A stretch of 64,000 nt of DNA, from contig CALDTV010000015.1 of NCBI GenBank assembly GCA_937923625.1, positions 62,001 to 126,000 of the forward strand, written 5' to 3'. Origin of the DNA: an uncultured Alphaproteobacteria bacterium (lineage in GTDB: Bacteria; Pseudomonadota; Alphaproteobacteria; Micavibrionales; Micavibrionaceae). This document shows positions 18,360 to 27,751 of this stretch, piece after piece (positions within the stretch are counted from its first letter, which is position 1; each line of letters starts with the position of its first letter). The notes under the pieces are model-generated. The model ran no database searches, was not told the origin of the DNA, and saw only the letters and a list, made by a program, of their open reading frames with translations. Made by a program: the position numbers and the translations under genes.

Positions 18360-19538
18360 ATGACAAAAACACCGAGAAAAAGGATAAAATTTTTGATGAT
18401 CCCCAATCATCTAGATTTTTTTTGGTCGCACCGTTTGCCATTGGCGGATGCAATTTTGAATCGTGGATGGAAACTTTATGTGGCGACCGATGGCGCGGAG
18501 AGTGATCCAAAATTATCGGCGATGGGCGTAAAAGGGTGCGCTTTGCCTAAACACGGACGCGGGCTCGATATCATGGGGCAGTTTCGTTTAATGTGGCACA
18601 TATATAAGACAATCAAAAATACCCAGCCCGATATTATTCACGCGATTACCATTCGGTATGCTTTTTATACGGGGCTTATAACGCGTTTGATGGGGTATAA
18701 ACCTGCAATATATACAATTGCGGGATTGGGTAGCCTTTATACGGCGCCCGGATTAAAGGCAAAAATTATGCGCGCTCTGCTTGTTCCTTTTATGCGTTTT
18801 GCTTTTTCAGGACAAGGGAAGCATATCATTTTTCAAAATCCAGACGATCAAGAAAAAATGTTGGTTACTAAAATTACATCGCTTGAAAATTCAACGATTA
18901 TTCGGGGGTCTGGCGTAAATTTAAAAGAATTCCCTTATGCGCCTTACGTGGCAGGAACGAACCCACCGATTGTGTTGTTTTCTTCGCGGTTGATGCGCGA
19001 AAAAGGTATTGCTGATTTCATTGAAGCGGCGCTTATTTTGAAAGATAAAAACATCAATGCGCGGTTTCAAGTTGCGGGCAATGTTTATGAAGATAACGCA
19101 CGCTCTATGACACGCGCTGAAATGGAAAATGCGCATGATTTAGGTGTGATTGAATGGTTGGGGCAATGCCACGATATGCCAGATTTATTAAACCGATCAA
19201 AAATAGTGGTTTTGCCCTCTTATTATGGGGAGGGTGTGCCGAAGGTTTTGCTGGAAGCGGCTTCTATTGGGCGGCCCATTGTGACCTGTGACACGCCAGG
19301 ATGCCGCGAAGCGGTTATGCATGAGGTAAATGGCTTATTGGTTGCGCCGCAATCCCCGCAAGATTTGGCGGCAGCCATTGCAAAATTATTAAATGACTCC
19401 GCGCTGTGTGATCAATATGGCGCGGCAGGACGCAAGCTTGTGGAAGAAGATTTTCACGTTGATGCCGTGATCGAAAAAACGGTGGCCGTTTATGATGCTA
19501 TGTTAGAAGACGCGCATATTAATGCGTTACGGAGATAA
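18360..19538 (+). CDS. glycosyltransferase family 4 protein
   Basis: A 392-residue GT-B retaining glycosyltransferase. The N-terminal acceptor domain opens KFLMIPNHLDFFWSHRLPLA. The C-terminal donor domain carries GSGVNLKEFPY, FSSRLMREKGIADFIEAA and the E-x7-E motif in GEGVPKVLLEAASIGRPIV. I start at the ATG two bases after asnB; the open frame continues upstream, but only by overlapping asnB. The protein is similar in outline to the enzymes that extend undecaprenyl-linked glycans (PglA/WbpX-like). Donor and acceptor are unknown. Coupled with asnB, it probably serves a surface polysaccharide. Confidence 0.88.
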   Translation: MTKTPRKRIKFLMIPNHLDFFWSHRLPLADAILNRGWKLYVATDGAESDPKLSAMGVKGCALPKHGRGLDIMGQFRLMWHIYKTIKNTQPDIIHAITIRYAFYTGLITRLMGYKPAIYTIAGLGSLYTAPGLKAKIMRALLVPFMRFAFSGQGKHIIFQNPDDQEKMLVTKITSLENSTIIRGSGVNLKEFPYAPYVAGTNPPIVLFSSRLMREKGIADFIEAALILKDKNINARFQVAGNVYEDNARSMTRAEMENAHDLGVIEWLGQCHDMPDLLNRSKIVVLPSYYGEGVPKVLLEAASIGRPIVTCDTPGCREAVMHEVNGLLVAPQSPQDLAAAIAKLLNDSALCDQYGAAGRKLVEEDFHVDAVIEKTVAVYDAMLEDAHINALRR

Positions 19539-19544
19539 TAAATT

Positions 19545-21392
19545 ATGGCGGCCCCTCTTTTATTAAGTGTCAAAGACGCCGCGATTGCGTATGGCAAAAA
19601 AGTTATCTTTGATGGTTTGTCTTTTAATATTCACCAAGGCGCGAAAATCTCCATCGTCGGAAGTAATGGCGCGGGCAAAACCACGCTGATGGATATCATC
19701 ACAGGCAAAAAAGACCTTGATGCGGGAGAGCGTTGGCAGGAGCAATCCATTACAATTGGTTATCTACACCAAGATATTATCCCCAAAGAAGGCCAAACAG
19801 TTTTTGAATATATCTTCGAAGAAATTGATGAAGAAGAAGCTATGCTTCATTCATATAAGGTCGATACAATTGCCGAAGCATTGCATTTGGATGTAAAAAC
19901 ATTGATGACGACCTTATCGGGGGGACAGTTGCGTCGTGCGGGAATTGCACGGGCATTGGTCGAAGAGCCAGATATTTTACTTCTTGATGAACCCACAAAC
20001 CATTTGGATTTAGAAGTGATTGAATGGTTGGAAAATTATTTAAAAAATTATCGTGGCACAATTCTTTGTATTTCGCACGATAGAACATTTTTATCGAATA
20101 TTTCGAACAAAGTTTTTTGGCTGGATCGCGGGCGGCTTCGGGTGAGTCCAAAGGGATTTGCCGATTTCGAAGAATGGTCGAGCATGTTGCTGGAGCAAGA
20201 AGAGCGCGAGCTGAAAAACCGTAAGGCGATAGTCGCACAAGAAGTTGAGTGGGCCAACCGCGGCGTCAAGGCACGCCGTAAACGCAACGTCCGCCGCGTC
20301 GAACAAATGCGGGAAATGAAAGCGAAATTAGAAGCAGATCAATCCGCCTTTCGCCGCGTAACGTCAAAGGTCGCGTTACCAGAAGTCAAAGACAATGATA
20401 AATCATCAAAAATTGTTTGTGAATTTTTTAACGTGCATAAATCTTTCAAGGATGATGAAGGGCGTGAGAAACGCATATTGGAAAAATTTAATATGCGTAT
20501 TATTCGCGGTGATCGCATCGGGTTATTGGGAAAGAATGGGTCGGGTAAAACAACCTTTTTAAAGATGTTATTAGGGGAACTGGAGCCAGATCAAGGGCGC
20601 GTAAAACGCCGTAAAGAGCTGGAATTTTCTTACTTTGATCAAAAACGCAGTGACCTTGATCCTGAAAAAAGTCTGCATAAAACCCTCTGCCCAGGGGGCG
20701 GGGATTATGTGGATGTGATGGGCAAACAACGCCATGTTTGTGCGTATTTAAAAGATTTCTTATTTGATCCGGGTGATGTGTATCAGCAAGTCAAAACTTT
20801 ATCGGGGGGGCAAAAGAACCGCTTGATGCTGGCAAAAATTTTGGCCAATCCAAAGACGTGCTTAATCCTCGATGAACCGACCAATGATTTGGATATGGAT
20901 ACGCTCGATATGTTGGAAGAGGTTTTGATTAATTATAAAGGGACATTGATTGTTGTCTCCCATGACCGCGATTTCCTTGATCAAACAGTATCCAAAGTGT
21001 TGGCGTTTGAAGGGGATGCCAATGTGCAAGGTTATATTGGCGGCTATAGCGATTATATCGCGGCAAAAAAAGCACAAGAAGCGCCCAAGAAAACTGAAGC
21101 CGCACCAAGGAAAAAAACTGAAGCAAATGAAACTGAAAAACCAAAAGAGCCAGCCAAGAAATTAAGCTATAAATTACATCGTGAATTACAACAATTGCCT
21201 GATAAAATTGAAAAATTAGAAGCAGATATCGCCCAGATGAATGAACAATTAAGTGACGGCGAATTTTACAGCCGCGACCCTGATAGTTTCCATCAAGTCA
21301 CACAGCGCCACGGCCGCGTGACGGAGCGCTTGCGTCAGGCGGAAGAACGTTGGCTGGAATTAGAAGAAATGCGTTTAAAAGCGGAAGCTTAG
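19545..21392 (+). CDS. ABC-F family ATPase (Uup-like)
   Basis: A 615-residue soluble protein with two ATP-binding cassettes and no membrane domain. Cassette 1: Walker A GSNGAGKT (39-46), signature LSGGQLRRAGIARAL, Walker B DILLLDEPTNHLDL. Cassette 2: Walker A GKNGSGKT near 330, LSGGQKNRLMLAKIL, CLILDEPTNDLDM. The linker between them is Arg/Lys-rich, and the C-terminus (about 540-615) is a charged coiled coil with heptads, the mark of the Uup branch. These proteins act on ribosomes or on DNA/RNA structures. It begins six bases after the glycosyltransferase gene. Confidence 0.93.
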   Translation: MAAPLLLSVKDAAIAYGKKVIFDGLSFNIHQGAKISIVGSNGAGKTTLMDIITGKKDLDAGERWQEQSITIGYLHQDIIPKEGQTVFEYIFEEIDEEEAMLHSYKVDTIAEALHLDVKTLMTTLSGGQLRRAGIARALVEEPDILLLDEPTNHLDLEVIEWLENYLKNYRGTILCISHDRTFLSNISNKVFWLDRGRLRVSPKGFADFEEWSSMLLEQEERELKNRKAIVAQEVEWANRGVKARRKRNVRRVEQMREMKAKLEADQSAFRRVTSKVALPEVKDNDKSSKIVCEFFNVHKSFKDDEGREKRILEKFNMRIIRGDRIGLLGKNGSGKTTFLKMLLGELEPDQGRVKRRKELEFSYFDQKRSDLDPEKSLHKTLCPGGGDYVDVMGKQRHVCAYLKDFLFDPGDVYQQVKTLSGGQKNRLMLAKILANPKTCLILDEPTNDLDMDTLDMLEEVLINYKGTLIVVSHDRDFLDQTVSKVLAFEGDANVQGYIGGYSDYIAAKKAQEAPKKTEAAPRKKTEANETEKPKEPAKKLSYKLHRELQQLPDKIEKLEADIAQMNEQLSDGEFYSRDPDSFHQVTQRHGRVTERLRQAEERWLELEEMRLKAEA

Positions 21393-21393
21393 T

Positions 21394-21792
21394 TTAGCGA
21401 GATATAATGGCTGTTCCATGAAATGTTGGTCTTGCACCAGCTTGACGTACTTTTTGTTGTGCGGCTTTAATATTTTTCAATATTCTTACAACTGTTAATT
21501 GTGAATCTTGAAGAAGACCTAAGGCTTGTCTTTGAGACTCTTTCACTGCACGTTTCATTTCACTTAAAGGCACAGACCTAGCTTCACGATAATAACGTGA
21601 TAATGCTGCATCTTGGTGTGTTTTTGGGTTAATAAGATTCGGTATCATAGCGGCTGGAATAGTATCCGTTTGAACAGTATAGCCTCCATTTTTACCTCTA
21701 CGAACGCCCGCGAAAACGGCAATGAGAGGACCTATATTAGGCGTATGCAAATAACAAGTTTTTTGAAAAGTTGGGGTGTCGCTTAACTGCAT
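21394..21792 (-). CDS. uncharacterised 132-residue protein
   Basis: Unrecognised. AAGGAG lies seven bases before the ATG on the minus strand, which supports translation. The protein has no signal peptide or membrane segment; it is basic, with a long helical C-terminal half (SEMKRAVKESQRQALGLLQD and VRILKNIKAAQQKVRQAG) and a compact N-terminal part containing FAGVRRGKNGGYTVQTD. It converges on the Uup-like gene, with only one base between the stop codons. Possibly a small nucleic-acid-binding or stress protein; nothing in the neighbours says which. Confidence 0.65.
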   Translation of the reverse strand: MQLSDTPTFQKTCYLHTPNIGPLIAVFAGVRRGKNGGYTVQTDTIPAAMIPNLINPKTHQDAALSRYYREARSVPLSEMKRAVKESQRQALGLLQDSQLTVVRILKNIKAAQQKVRQAGARPTFHGTAIISR

Positions 21793-21910
21793 AGTAGTCT
21801 CCTTGTTAATAATAGATTAAACATAGCTTGAGATGAGTTTATGTCAATAATTATTGTGAAATTCGCGTTTATATGTGTTCATCTGTATTTTTTTTCATTA
21901 TAAAATCCAC

Positions 21911-23515
21911 ATGACAACGACAAATACCCATAAAACCCGCCGTACTTTCGCGATTATCTCTCACCCCGATGCGGGTAAGACGACGTTGACGGAAAAATTA
22001 TTGCTCTTTGGCGGGGCGATTCATCTGGCGGGCGACGTCAAAGCAAAAGGGGATCGTCGCCGTGCGCATTCTGACTGGATGAAAATTGAACAAGCGCGGG
22101 GAATTTCCGTGACGACCTCCGTCATGACATTTGAATATGATGGCTGCACGTTTAACTTACTGGATACACCGGGGCATGAAGATTTTTCTGATGATACTTA
22201 TCGCACGCTAACCGCTGTCGATAGTGCGGTGATGGTGATTGATGCGGCCAAGGGGATTGAAGCGCAAACGCAAAAATTATTCGAGGTCTGCCGCCTGCGT
22301 GACGTGCCGATTATGACGTTCGTCAACAAGATGGATCGTGAAACGCGCGACCCGTTCGAGCTGATGGATGAAATAACAGAAAAATTGGCATTGGATGTCA
22401 CGCCAATGACGTGGCCTGTGGATCAAGGAAAACAGTTCCAAGGGTGTTACGATTTACGCAAAGATCAAATGATTTTATTTGGCGATGCCAAAAAAGAAAA
22501 AAAGGGATCACTGCCTGGTATTTTGCCGTGTCAGGGAACAGATGATGCAAAATTAAAAGAAATTTTAAGCGACGACCAACACGCAAAATTGGTGGAAGAC
22601 GTTGAAATGGTCAAAGGGCTATGTCCCGAATTTGATTTAGAAAGTTACCGCGAAGGGCATTTAAGCCCTGTTTATTTCGGCTCTGCGTTGAAAGATTTTG
22701 GCGTTCAAGATTTGCTGGATGGGATTAAAGAGTTCGCGCCATCGCCCCGCCCGCAAGAAACGGAAAGCCGTGAAGTGAATCCGGATGAGCCAAAAGTTTC
22801 TGGCTTTGTCTTTAAGGTGCAGGCGAATATGGATCCGAACCACCGTGATCGTATTGCCTTTATGCGCATATGTTCGGGCACGTTTAAACGTGGTATGAAA
22901 TTGTTGAATACGGCGTCTGCAAAAACATTGTCTATTAGTAATCCCATTTTCTTCTTCTCCCAAGGGCGCGAATTGGCGGATGATGCAGTCGCGGGAGACA
23001 TTATTGGTATCCCAAATCACGGCACAATTCGCGTGGGTGATACGTTGAGTGAAGGCGAGAAAATTATGTTCACGGGCATCCCTGATTTTGCGCCAGAAAT
23101 TCTGCGCCGTGTCCGCTTGGGCGACCCCATGAAAGCGAAACATCTGGAACGCGCGCTTCATTCATTGGCGGAAGAAGGCGTAACACAAGTCTTTCGTCCG
23201 ATGCTCGGCAGTGACTGGATTGTGGGGGTTGTTGGCACGTTGCAACTCGATGTGTTGAAAGACCGCTTGGATGCCGAATATAATTTGGAAGTCGATTTTG
23301 AAGCGACACAATATATTACGGCACGTTGGGTGAGTGCATCTGGTGAAAAAGCGAATGATAATTTGAAGAAGTTTATTGATTCCAACCGCGCATCACTGGG
23401 TGAAGACCGCGATAAAACCCCCGTTTATTTGGCACGTAATAATTGGGATTTAGACCGCGCGCAAAGCGATTATAAAGAAATAAAATTCAGCGAAGTGCGC
23501 GAACGCGGGCGTTAA
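21911..23515 (+). CDS. prfC: peptide chain release factor 3
   Basis: A 534-residue translational GTPase that recycles RF1/RF2 from the ribosome after peptide release. G1 is SHPDAGKTT (17-25), G3 DTPGHEDFSDDTYRTL, G4 NKMDRE. RF3 of E. coli has 529 residues, so the length is normal. The ATG at 21911 is preferred because the reading frame can be extended upstream only to a GTG that adds a hydrophobic, non-conserved leader. The gene is monocistronic, followed by a repeat that may act as terminator. Confidence 0.95.
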   Translation: MTTTNTHKTRRTFAIISHPDAGKTTLTEKLLLFGGAIHLAGDVKAKGDRRRAHSDWMKIEQARGISVTTSVMTFEYDGCTFNLLDTPGHEDFSDDTYRTLTAVDSAVMVIDAAKGIEAQTQKLFEVCRLRDVPIMTFVNKMDRETRDPFELMDEITEKLALDVTPMTWPVDQGKQFQGCYDLRKDQMILFGDAKKEKKGSLPGILPCQGTDDAKLKEILSDDQHAKLVEDVEMVKGLCPEFDLESYREGHLSPVYFGSALKDFGVQDLLDGIKEFAPSPRPQETESREVNPDEPKVSGFVFKVQANMDPNHRDRIAFMRICSGTFKRGMKLLNTASAKTLSISNPIFFFSQGRELADDAVAGDIIGIPNHGTIRVGDTLSEGEKIMFTGIPDFAPEILRRVRLGDPMKAKHLERALHSLAEEGVTQVFRPMLGSDWIVGVVGTLQLDVLKDRLDAEYNLEVDFEATQYITARWVSASGEKANDNLKKFIDSNRASLGEDRDKTPVYLARNNWDLDRAQSDYKEIKFSEVRERGR

Positions 23516-23525
23516 TTTTCTTTTT

Positions 23526-23608
23526 GTCATTGCGAAGGAGCGATAGCGACTGTGGCAATCTAGTGGATCAATGACTATTCTGGATTGCTTCGCGATGCTC
23601 GCAATGAC
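23526..23608. repeat. interspersed palindromic repeat, family A
   Basis: The outer arms GTCATTGCGA (23526-23535) and TCGCAATGAC (23599-23608) are perfectly complementary. Inner arms GGCAATCTAG (23554-23563) and CTGGATTGC (23580-23588) also pair, giving a cruciform-like nested hairpin. The first 38 bases match the copy at 32388 with a single difference. It lies between the convergent genes prfC and slyX and may serve both as a terminator. Confidence 0.8.
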
Positions 23609-23617
23609 GAAGTTATT

Positions 23618-23857
23618 TTAGTAATGCGGTGGCTTATTCGCGGCGGCTTCGTCGATGATGCTCATGTTGGTGTCTTGTCCTAGATCACCTATGTTATTTT
23701 CAATTTCTGCCAATTTTGATTTGGTCATTTGAATGTGCTTTTTTAAGGCGTCAATTTCTTTTCCCTGCGCGATGACCACATCATTGAGCTCCTGAATTTG
23801 TTTGTCTTGGTGGGCAATCATCATTTGCAGGTTATTTATGTCTGAATCGTTGGTCAT
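23618..23857 (-). CDS. slyX: SlyX family protein
   Basis: A 79-residue protein, starting at the ATG at 23857 (MTNDSDINNLQMM). It is one long coiled coil with regular heptads (IQELNDVVIAQGKEIDALKK) and ends with the family-specific PPHY. Length is close to the usual 72 residues. The function of SlyX is not established; in E. coli it lies near slyD and fkpA. Here it is divergent from sdaA, with starts 48 bases apart, and convergent with prfC. Confidence 0.85.
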   Translation of the reverse strand: MTNDSDINNLQMMIAHQDKQIQELNDVVIAQGKEIDALKKHIQMTKSKLAEIENNIGDLGQDTNMSIIDEAAANKPPHY

Positions 23858-23873
23858 TTTGTTACTTTCTGAT

Positions 23874-23905
23874 AGGCTTTTGGCATAACAGCCGAAAGCA
23901 AGCCT
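23874..23905. promoter_or_regulatory. inverted repeat at the sdaA start
   Basis: AGGCTT (23874-23879) and AAGCCT (23900-23905) are complementary, with an inner GGC/GCC pair (23882-23884 and 23891-23893). The repeat ends exactly at the sdaA ATG and lies in the slyX-sdaA divergent promoter region. It could be a regulator site or an RNA hairpin covering the ribosome site; this is inference. Confidence 0.3.
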
Positions 23906-25285
23906 ATGTTTATCAGTATTTTTGATTTGTTTAAAGTCAGTATTGGCCCGTCCAGTTCTCACACGATGGCGCCGATGCTGGCGGCGGTGCGGTTTGTCAA
24001 TTTATTACGCGCGAAAAAATTGAACAAACCAATTACGGTGACTGTGACGCTTTATGGCTCGTTGGCTTTTACAGGGAAAGGACACTCGACGGATAAAGCG
24101 ATTATTTTGGGCTTAATGGGGTTTGTCCCTGAAACGCTGGATGCGACCAAAGCCAAAGAAAGGCGCAACGCCTTAGAGCAAACAAAAATAATTAAAATAG
24201 AAGGAGTGCCACCAATGAATTTTGATCCTGAGATCAATCTGGTTTTTAATTATGATGGGCCATTAGAAGGTCATCCGAACGGCATGATCTTTGCGGCAAC
24301 GGATGAAAACGGTGCAGAGATAGTGTCCGAGACAATTTATTCCATCGGTGGTGGCTTTATCTTAAGCGAAGATGAATTGAATAACCGTGTTGAGGCGGGT
24401 GATCCAAAAACAGCTGTTCCTTACCCATTTAAGAATGCAGCTGAGATGCTAGCGATGGCAGAGCAAAGTGGCTTATCAATTGGCGATATGAAACGCGAGA
24501 ATGAGCGGACATTATGTGATGACACGCAGATTGACACGAAGCTTGATAAAATTTGGCGTGTTATGAATGACTGTATTGAGCGCGGTTTGGCGCGAGAGGG
24601 CATTTTACCCGGTGGGTTGGATGTCAAACGGCGCGCGAAAAATATTGCGGCGCAATTGCGTGAAGAAGAATTGAAAAACAGCAAATCGCATCATGTTTGT
24701 AATGAATGGTTATCGCTTTATGCGATGGCAGTGAATGAAGAAAACGCGGCGGGCGGACAAGTTGTAACCGCACCGACCAATGGGGCGGCAGGCGTGATCC
24801 CTGCGGTTATTCGGTATTATCTGGATTTTGTGCAAGGGGCAGATAAAGCGGGTGTCAGAAATTTCATGCTAACGGCGACGGCGATTGGCGGGATTATTAA
24901 GAATAATGCTTCTATCTCTGGCGCAGAAGTTGGGTGCCAAGGCGAGGTTGGTTCTGCGGCGGCAATGGCGGCGGCGGGGCTGTGCGCCGTGATGGGGGGG
25001 GACCCGAAACAAATTGAAAATGCAGCAGAAATTGCGCTGGAGCATCATTTGGGCATGACGTGCGATCCCGCGGCGGGGTTGGTGCAGGTGCCGTGCATTG
25101 AGCGTAATGGTTTGGGCGCGGTGAAGGCCGTGACCGCGGCGGCGTTGGCGTTACGTGTCGATGGATCGCATATCATTCCGCTGGATAATTGTATTGAAAC
25201 TATGCGCCAAACGGGCGCAGATATGTCGGAACGGTACAAAGAGACCTCGCAAGGTGGTCTTGCCGTGAATTTGCCTGAGTGCTAA
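23906..25285 (+). CDS. sdaA: L-serine ammonia-lyase, iron-sulfur type
   Basis: A 459-residue single-chain L-serine dehydratase that converts L-serine to pyruvate and ammonia with a [4Fe-4S] cluster. The opening [19 protein letters not shown] holds the substrate-binding serines. The C-terminal catalytic domain has [17 protein letters not shown] and [18 protein letters not shown], whose three cysteines are the expected cluster ligands. [14 protein letters not shown] is also typical. Length matches E. coli SdaA. There is no strong Shine-Dalgarno; a hairpin abuts the ATG. Confidence 0.95.
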   Translation: MFISIFDLFKVSIGPSSSHTMAPMLAAVRFVNLLRAKKLNKPITVTVTLYGSLAFTGKGHSTDKAIILGLMGFVPETLDATKAKERRNALEQTKIIKIEGVPPMNFDPEINLVFNYDGPLEGHPNGMIFAATDENGAEIVSETIYSIGGGFILSEDELNNRVEAGDPKTAVPYPFKNAAEMLAMAEQSGLSIGDMKRENERTLCDDTQIDTKLDKIWRVMNDCIERGLAREGILPGGLDVKRRAKNIAAQLREEELKNSKSHHVCNEWLSLYAMAVNEENAAGGQVVTAPTNGAAGVIPAVIRYYLDFVQGADKAGVRNFMLTATAIGGIIKNNASISGAEVGCQGEVGSAAAMAAAGLCAVMGGDPKQIENAAEIALEHHLGMTCDPAAGLVQVPCIERNGLGAVKAVTAAALALRVDGSHIIPLDNCIETMRQTGADMSERYKETSQGGLAVNLPEC

Positions 25286-25321
25286 TCTCCGCCCATAATT
25301 AAGATGTAAGAGGATTTTATC

Positions 25322-26182
25322 ATGCGCTGGAAACACGGGCGACGGAGTAGCAATATTGAAAACAGGCAACGTATAGGTGGTAAGGGTAAAACCCTTGCGG
25401 GTGGGGGCGTTGGTTTTTTGGTGCTGGCATTGGTTGTTGGTTTAATGGGCGGTGACCCGACCCCGTTGGTGCGCGAGGGGATTCAACGCACGATCCAAGG
25501 GCAAGGACAGGTGCAATCCTCCCTGAGCGAAGAAGAAATGCAAGAGGGGACGGAGTTTGTGTCCGTTGTCTTGGGCAGTACCGAAGATATTTGGAGTAAG
25601 ATATTTCGCGAGAGTGGACAGACCTATCGTCAGCCTAAATTAGTTTTATTTACAGGGGTGGTGAACTCCGCTTGTGGGCGTGCGGGGGCTGCTATGGGGC
25701 CATTTTATTGTTCGCGCGATGAAAAAATTTATATTGATTTAAGCTTTTATAAAGAGCTGAAAAATAAAATGGGCGCGCCAGGGGATTTTGCACAAGCTTA
25801 TGTTGTCGCCCATGAAGTGGGACATCACGTGCAACATTTAATTGGCGTTCTGGGGGAGGTTCATCGGTTAAAAACACGCGCTTCTAAAAAAGAAAGTAAT
25901 AAAATGTCAGTGAAGTTAGAACTTCAAGCAGATTGCTTTTCGGGTATTTGGGCGCGCAGTGTGCAGGATGAATATAACATGATCGAAGCGGGAGATATTG
26001 ACGAAGCGTTAAACGCCGCCAGTAAAATTGGGGATGACCATTTGCAAAAACAGGCGCGGGGCTATGTTGTCCCCGATAGTTTCACCCACGGATCATCGGA
26101 ACAGCGCAGACGTTGGTTTAAACGCGGGTTTGAGACAGGTGATTTTAACAGCTGTAATACGTTTGAAGCGCGCAGTTTGTAA
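25322..26182 (+). CDS. putative neutral zinc metallopeptidase (YpfJ family)
   Basis: A 286-residue membrane-anchored protein. The first 25 residues are basic (RWKHGRRSSNIENRQRIGG), followed by a transmembrane segment at about 29-44 (GGVGFLVLALVVGLMGG). The bulk is expected in the periplasm. The zincin motif HEVGHHVQ gives H164, E165 and H168, and the downstream ELQADCFSGIWA provides the third metal ligand. FYCSRDEKIYIDLSFYKEL is family-typical. The substrate is unknown. AGAGGA precedes the ATG closely. Confidence 0.9.
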   Translation: MRWKHGRRSSNIENRQRIGGKGKTLAGGGVGFLVLALVVGLMGGDPTPLVREGIQRTIQGQGQVQSSLSEEEMQEGTEFVSVVLGSTEDIWSKIFRESGQTYRQPKLVLFTGVVNSACGRAGAAMGPFYCSRDEKIYIDLSFYKELKNKMGAPGDFAQAYVVAHEVGHHVQHLIGVLGEVHRLKTRASKKESNKMSVKLELQADCFSGIWARSVQDEYNMIEAGDIDEALNAASKIGDDHLQKQARGYVVPDSFTHGSSEQRRRWFKRGFETGDFNSCNTFEARSL

Positions 26183-26337
26183 ACGTTAAAGGGCTAAGAA
26201 CGCCGATCTTTGCGGTATGTTACCTTTATAAATCAAAGAATTATCATTGTGATTGAAAATTTATTTGGGCGCAGCAATCGAGAGTTTGTGGCCGTCATAT
26301 TAGATTGCCGCCGTCGCTTATGCTTTTGCGTTATGCG

Positions 26338-27600
26338 CTAATCATCGTCATCTTCTTTACGCATTTCTTGCATGACGGCATGACCTTCTTCGGTGATGGT
26401 CATACTCATGGGGGTGGCGCGAATGGGCACTTGCATGTGATCGCCTTGCTCATCGAGTGGGATGGCATCACGTTTGGTCGTACGATAAAGCGCGTAGCCA
26501 AATAGCCAGAAGAAAACTGCCGCAATCAACGGAAAGAAAAATGCTGTGCCAAAAATTGACATGATAACCGAAATACCAAACGGGCCAAGCGCGGCACCGA
26601 CGCCATTGATAAGAATAGCAGACGCCCCCGCGGCCACATATTGGCGAGGTGTTAAGTGGTCATTGATGTGCGACATGGACAACCCATATATGGGTAAGCT
26701 AATCGCACCAAGACAAAATATCATCGCATTGAGCGCATAAGGTGAGTCCGATACAACCAAACACGCAATGCTTAAGACGCCTGATAAAAGAGCGGTACCG
26801 ATAAGCACCAAACGGCGATCATATTTATCTGACAGCCAACCGATGGGCATTTGTGAAGCAACGCCGCCAAAAATATAAAGCGCCATAAAGGTTGAAATTT
26901 GTGGCAAGGTCATACCGATTTCTTTGGCGTACACCGCACCAATACCAAACAACGCCCCCGTGCCAATACCCACGGCAAAACAACCCGCCAAACCAAGCGG
27001 GGAGATCACATAAAGACGTTTAAGGGATAAGTGGTCAGGTTCTGTGAAGTCTGGCGCAGGGCGAGAGCTCAGCGATATAGGCATCAAGGCCAAGGATACT
27101 AAAATGGAAGTCATCGCAAAAAGTTGTATCGTTTCAGGATCGGCAATGTTCAAACCAAATTGCCCAATCACCATGCCGCCAAAACCAATCACTTGGTAAA
27201 TCGCAAAAAGTTTACCGCGTGTTTTATTTGTGGAGGCATCATTGAGCCAGCTTTCAACAACGATATAAAGCCCCGCATAGGCAAAACCTGTAAAGATACG
27301 AATACCTGCCCATAAAATAGGATCAGGAAATAGTCCATGCAATAGCACCGTTGCCGAAGCAAGCGAGGCGAGGGCGGTAAATACACGAATATGCCCCACC
27401 GAGCTAATCAGCTTTGGGACATAATACGACCCGCCCAAAAACCCAAGGTAATAAAGCGACATAATAAAACCAATGGTTGCGGTATCGAACCCCTCGATAG
27501 AGGCACGAACGCCCAGCAATGTTCCTTGTAAGCCATTGCCGATCATAATCAGCAACAGCCCAAAAAATAGCGGCCATGATTTATAGAGAGTCTGTAACAT
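26338..27600 (-). CDS. major facilitator superfamily transporter (YcaD-like)
   Basis: A 420-residue MFS transporter with twelve hydrophobic segments predicted by pattern. The motif between helices 2 and 3 is weak, and GWLSDKYDRRLVLIGTALL in the second half is a clear MFS motif A. The C-terminal 45 residues are hydrophilic and acidic (MRKEDDDD). Overall layout and the GNGLQGTLLGVRASIEGFD opening resemble the YcaD group, whose substrates are unknown. It is divergent from the CtlX-like gene (151-base gap), so they may share regulation. Confidence 0.86.
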   Translation of the reverse strand: MLQTLYKSWPLFFGLLLIMIGNGLQGTLLGVRASIEGFDTATIGFIMSLYYLGFLGGSYYVPKLISSVGHIRVFTALASLASATVLLHGLFPDPILWAGIRIFTGFAYAGLYIVVESWLNDASTNKTRGKLFAIYQVIGFGGMVIGQFGLNIADPETIQLFAMTSILVSLALMPISLSSRPAPDFTEPDHLSLKRLYVISPLGLAGCFAVGIGTGALFGIGAVYAKEIGMTLPQISTFMALYIFGGVASQMPIGWLSDKYDRRLVLIGTALLSGVLSIACLVVSDSPYALNAMIFCLGAISLPIYGLSMSHINDHLTPRQYVAAGASAILINGVGAALGPFGISVIMSIFGTAFFFPLIAAVFFWLFGYALYRTTKRDAIPLDEQGDHMQVPIRATPMSMTITEEGHAVMQEMRKEDDDD

Positions 27601-27751
27601 AAATAGTTATTCCTGTTTTGCCTAAATTACGCCCGTTTACGCCATAAGGTTTTTTGAAAATTTCTTCCTAGGATTGTGGAGAAATTAACCAAATTACGAT
27701 ATCATAAATACGCTATTCATGCGCTGTTAATTCTCTAGGGGGAAAATATAA

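Noticed and set aside
21875-21910. Extended N-terminus of release factor 3 from a GTG start
   Set aside because: The added 12 residues (hydrophobic, Phe/His-rich) are unlike RF3 and the ATG at 21911 gives the normal start.
23526-23608. CRISPR-like or tRNA-like structure
   Set aside because: Single copies with nested palindromes and no spacers or tRNA arms.
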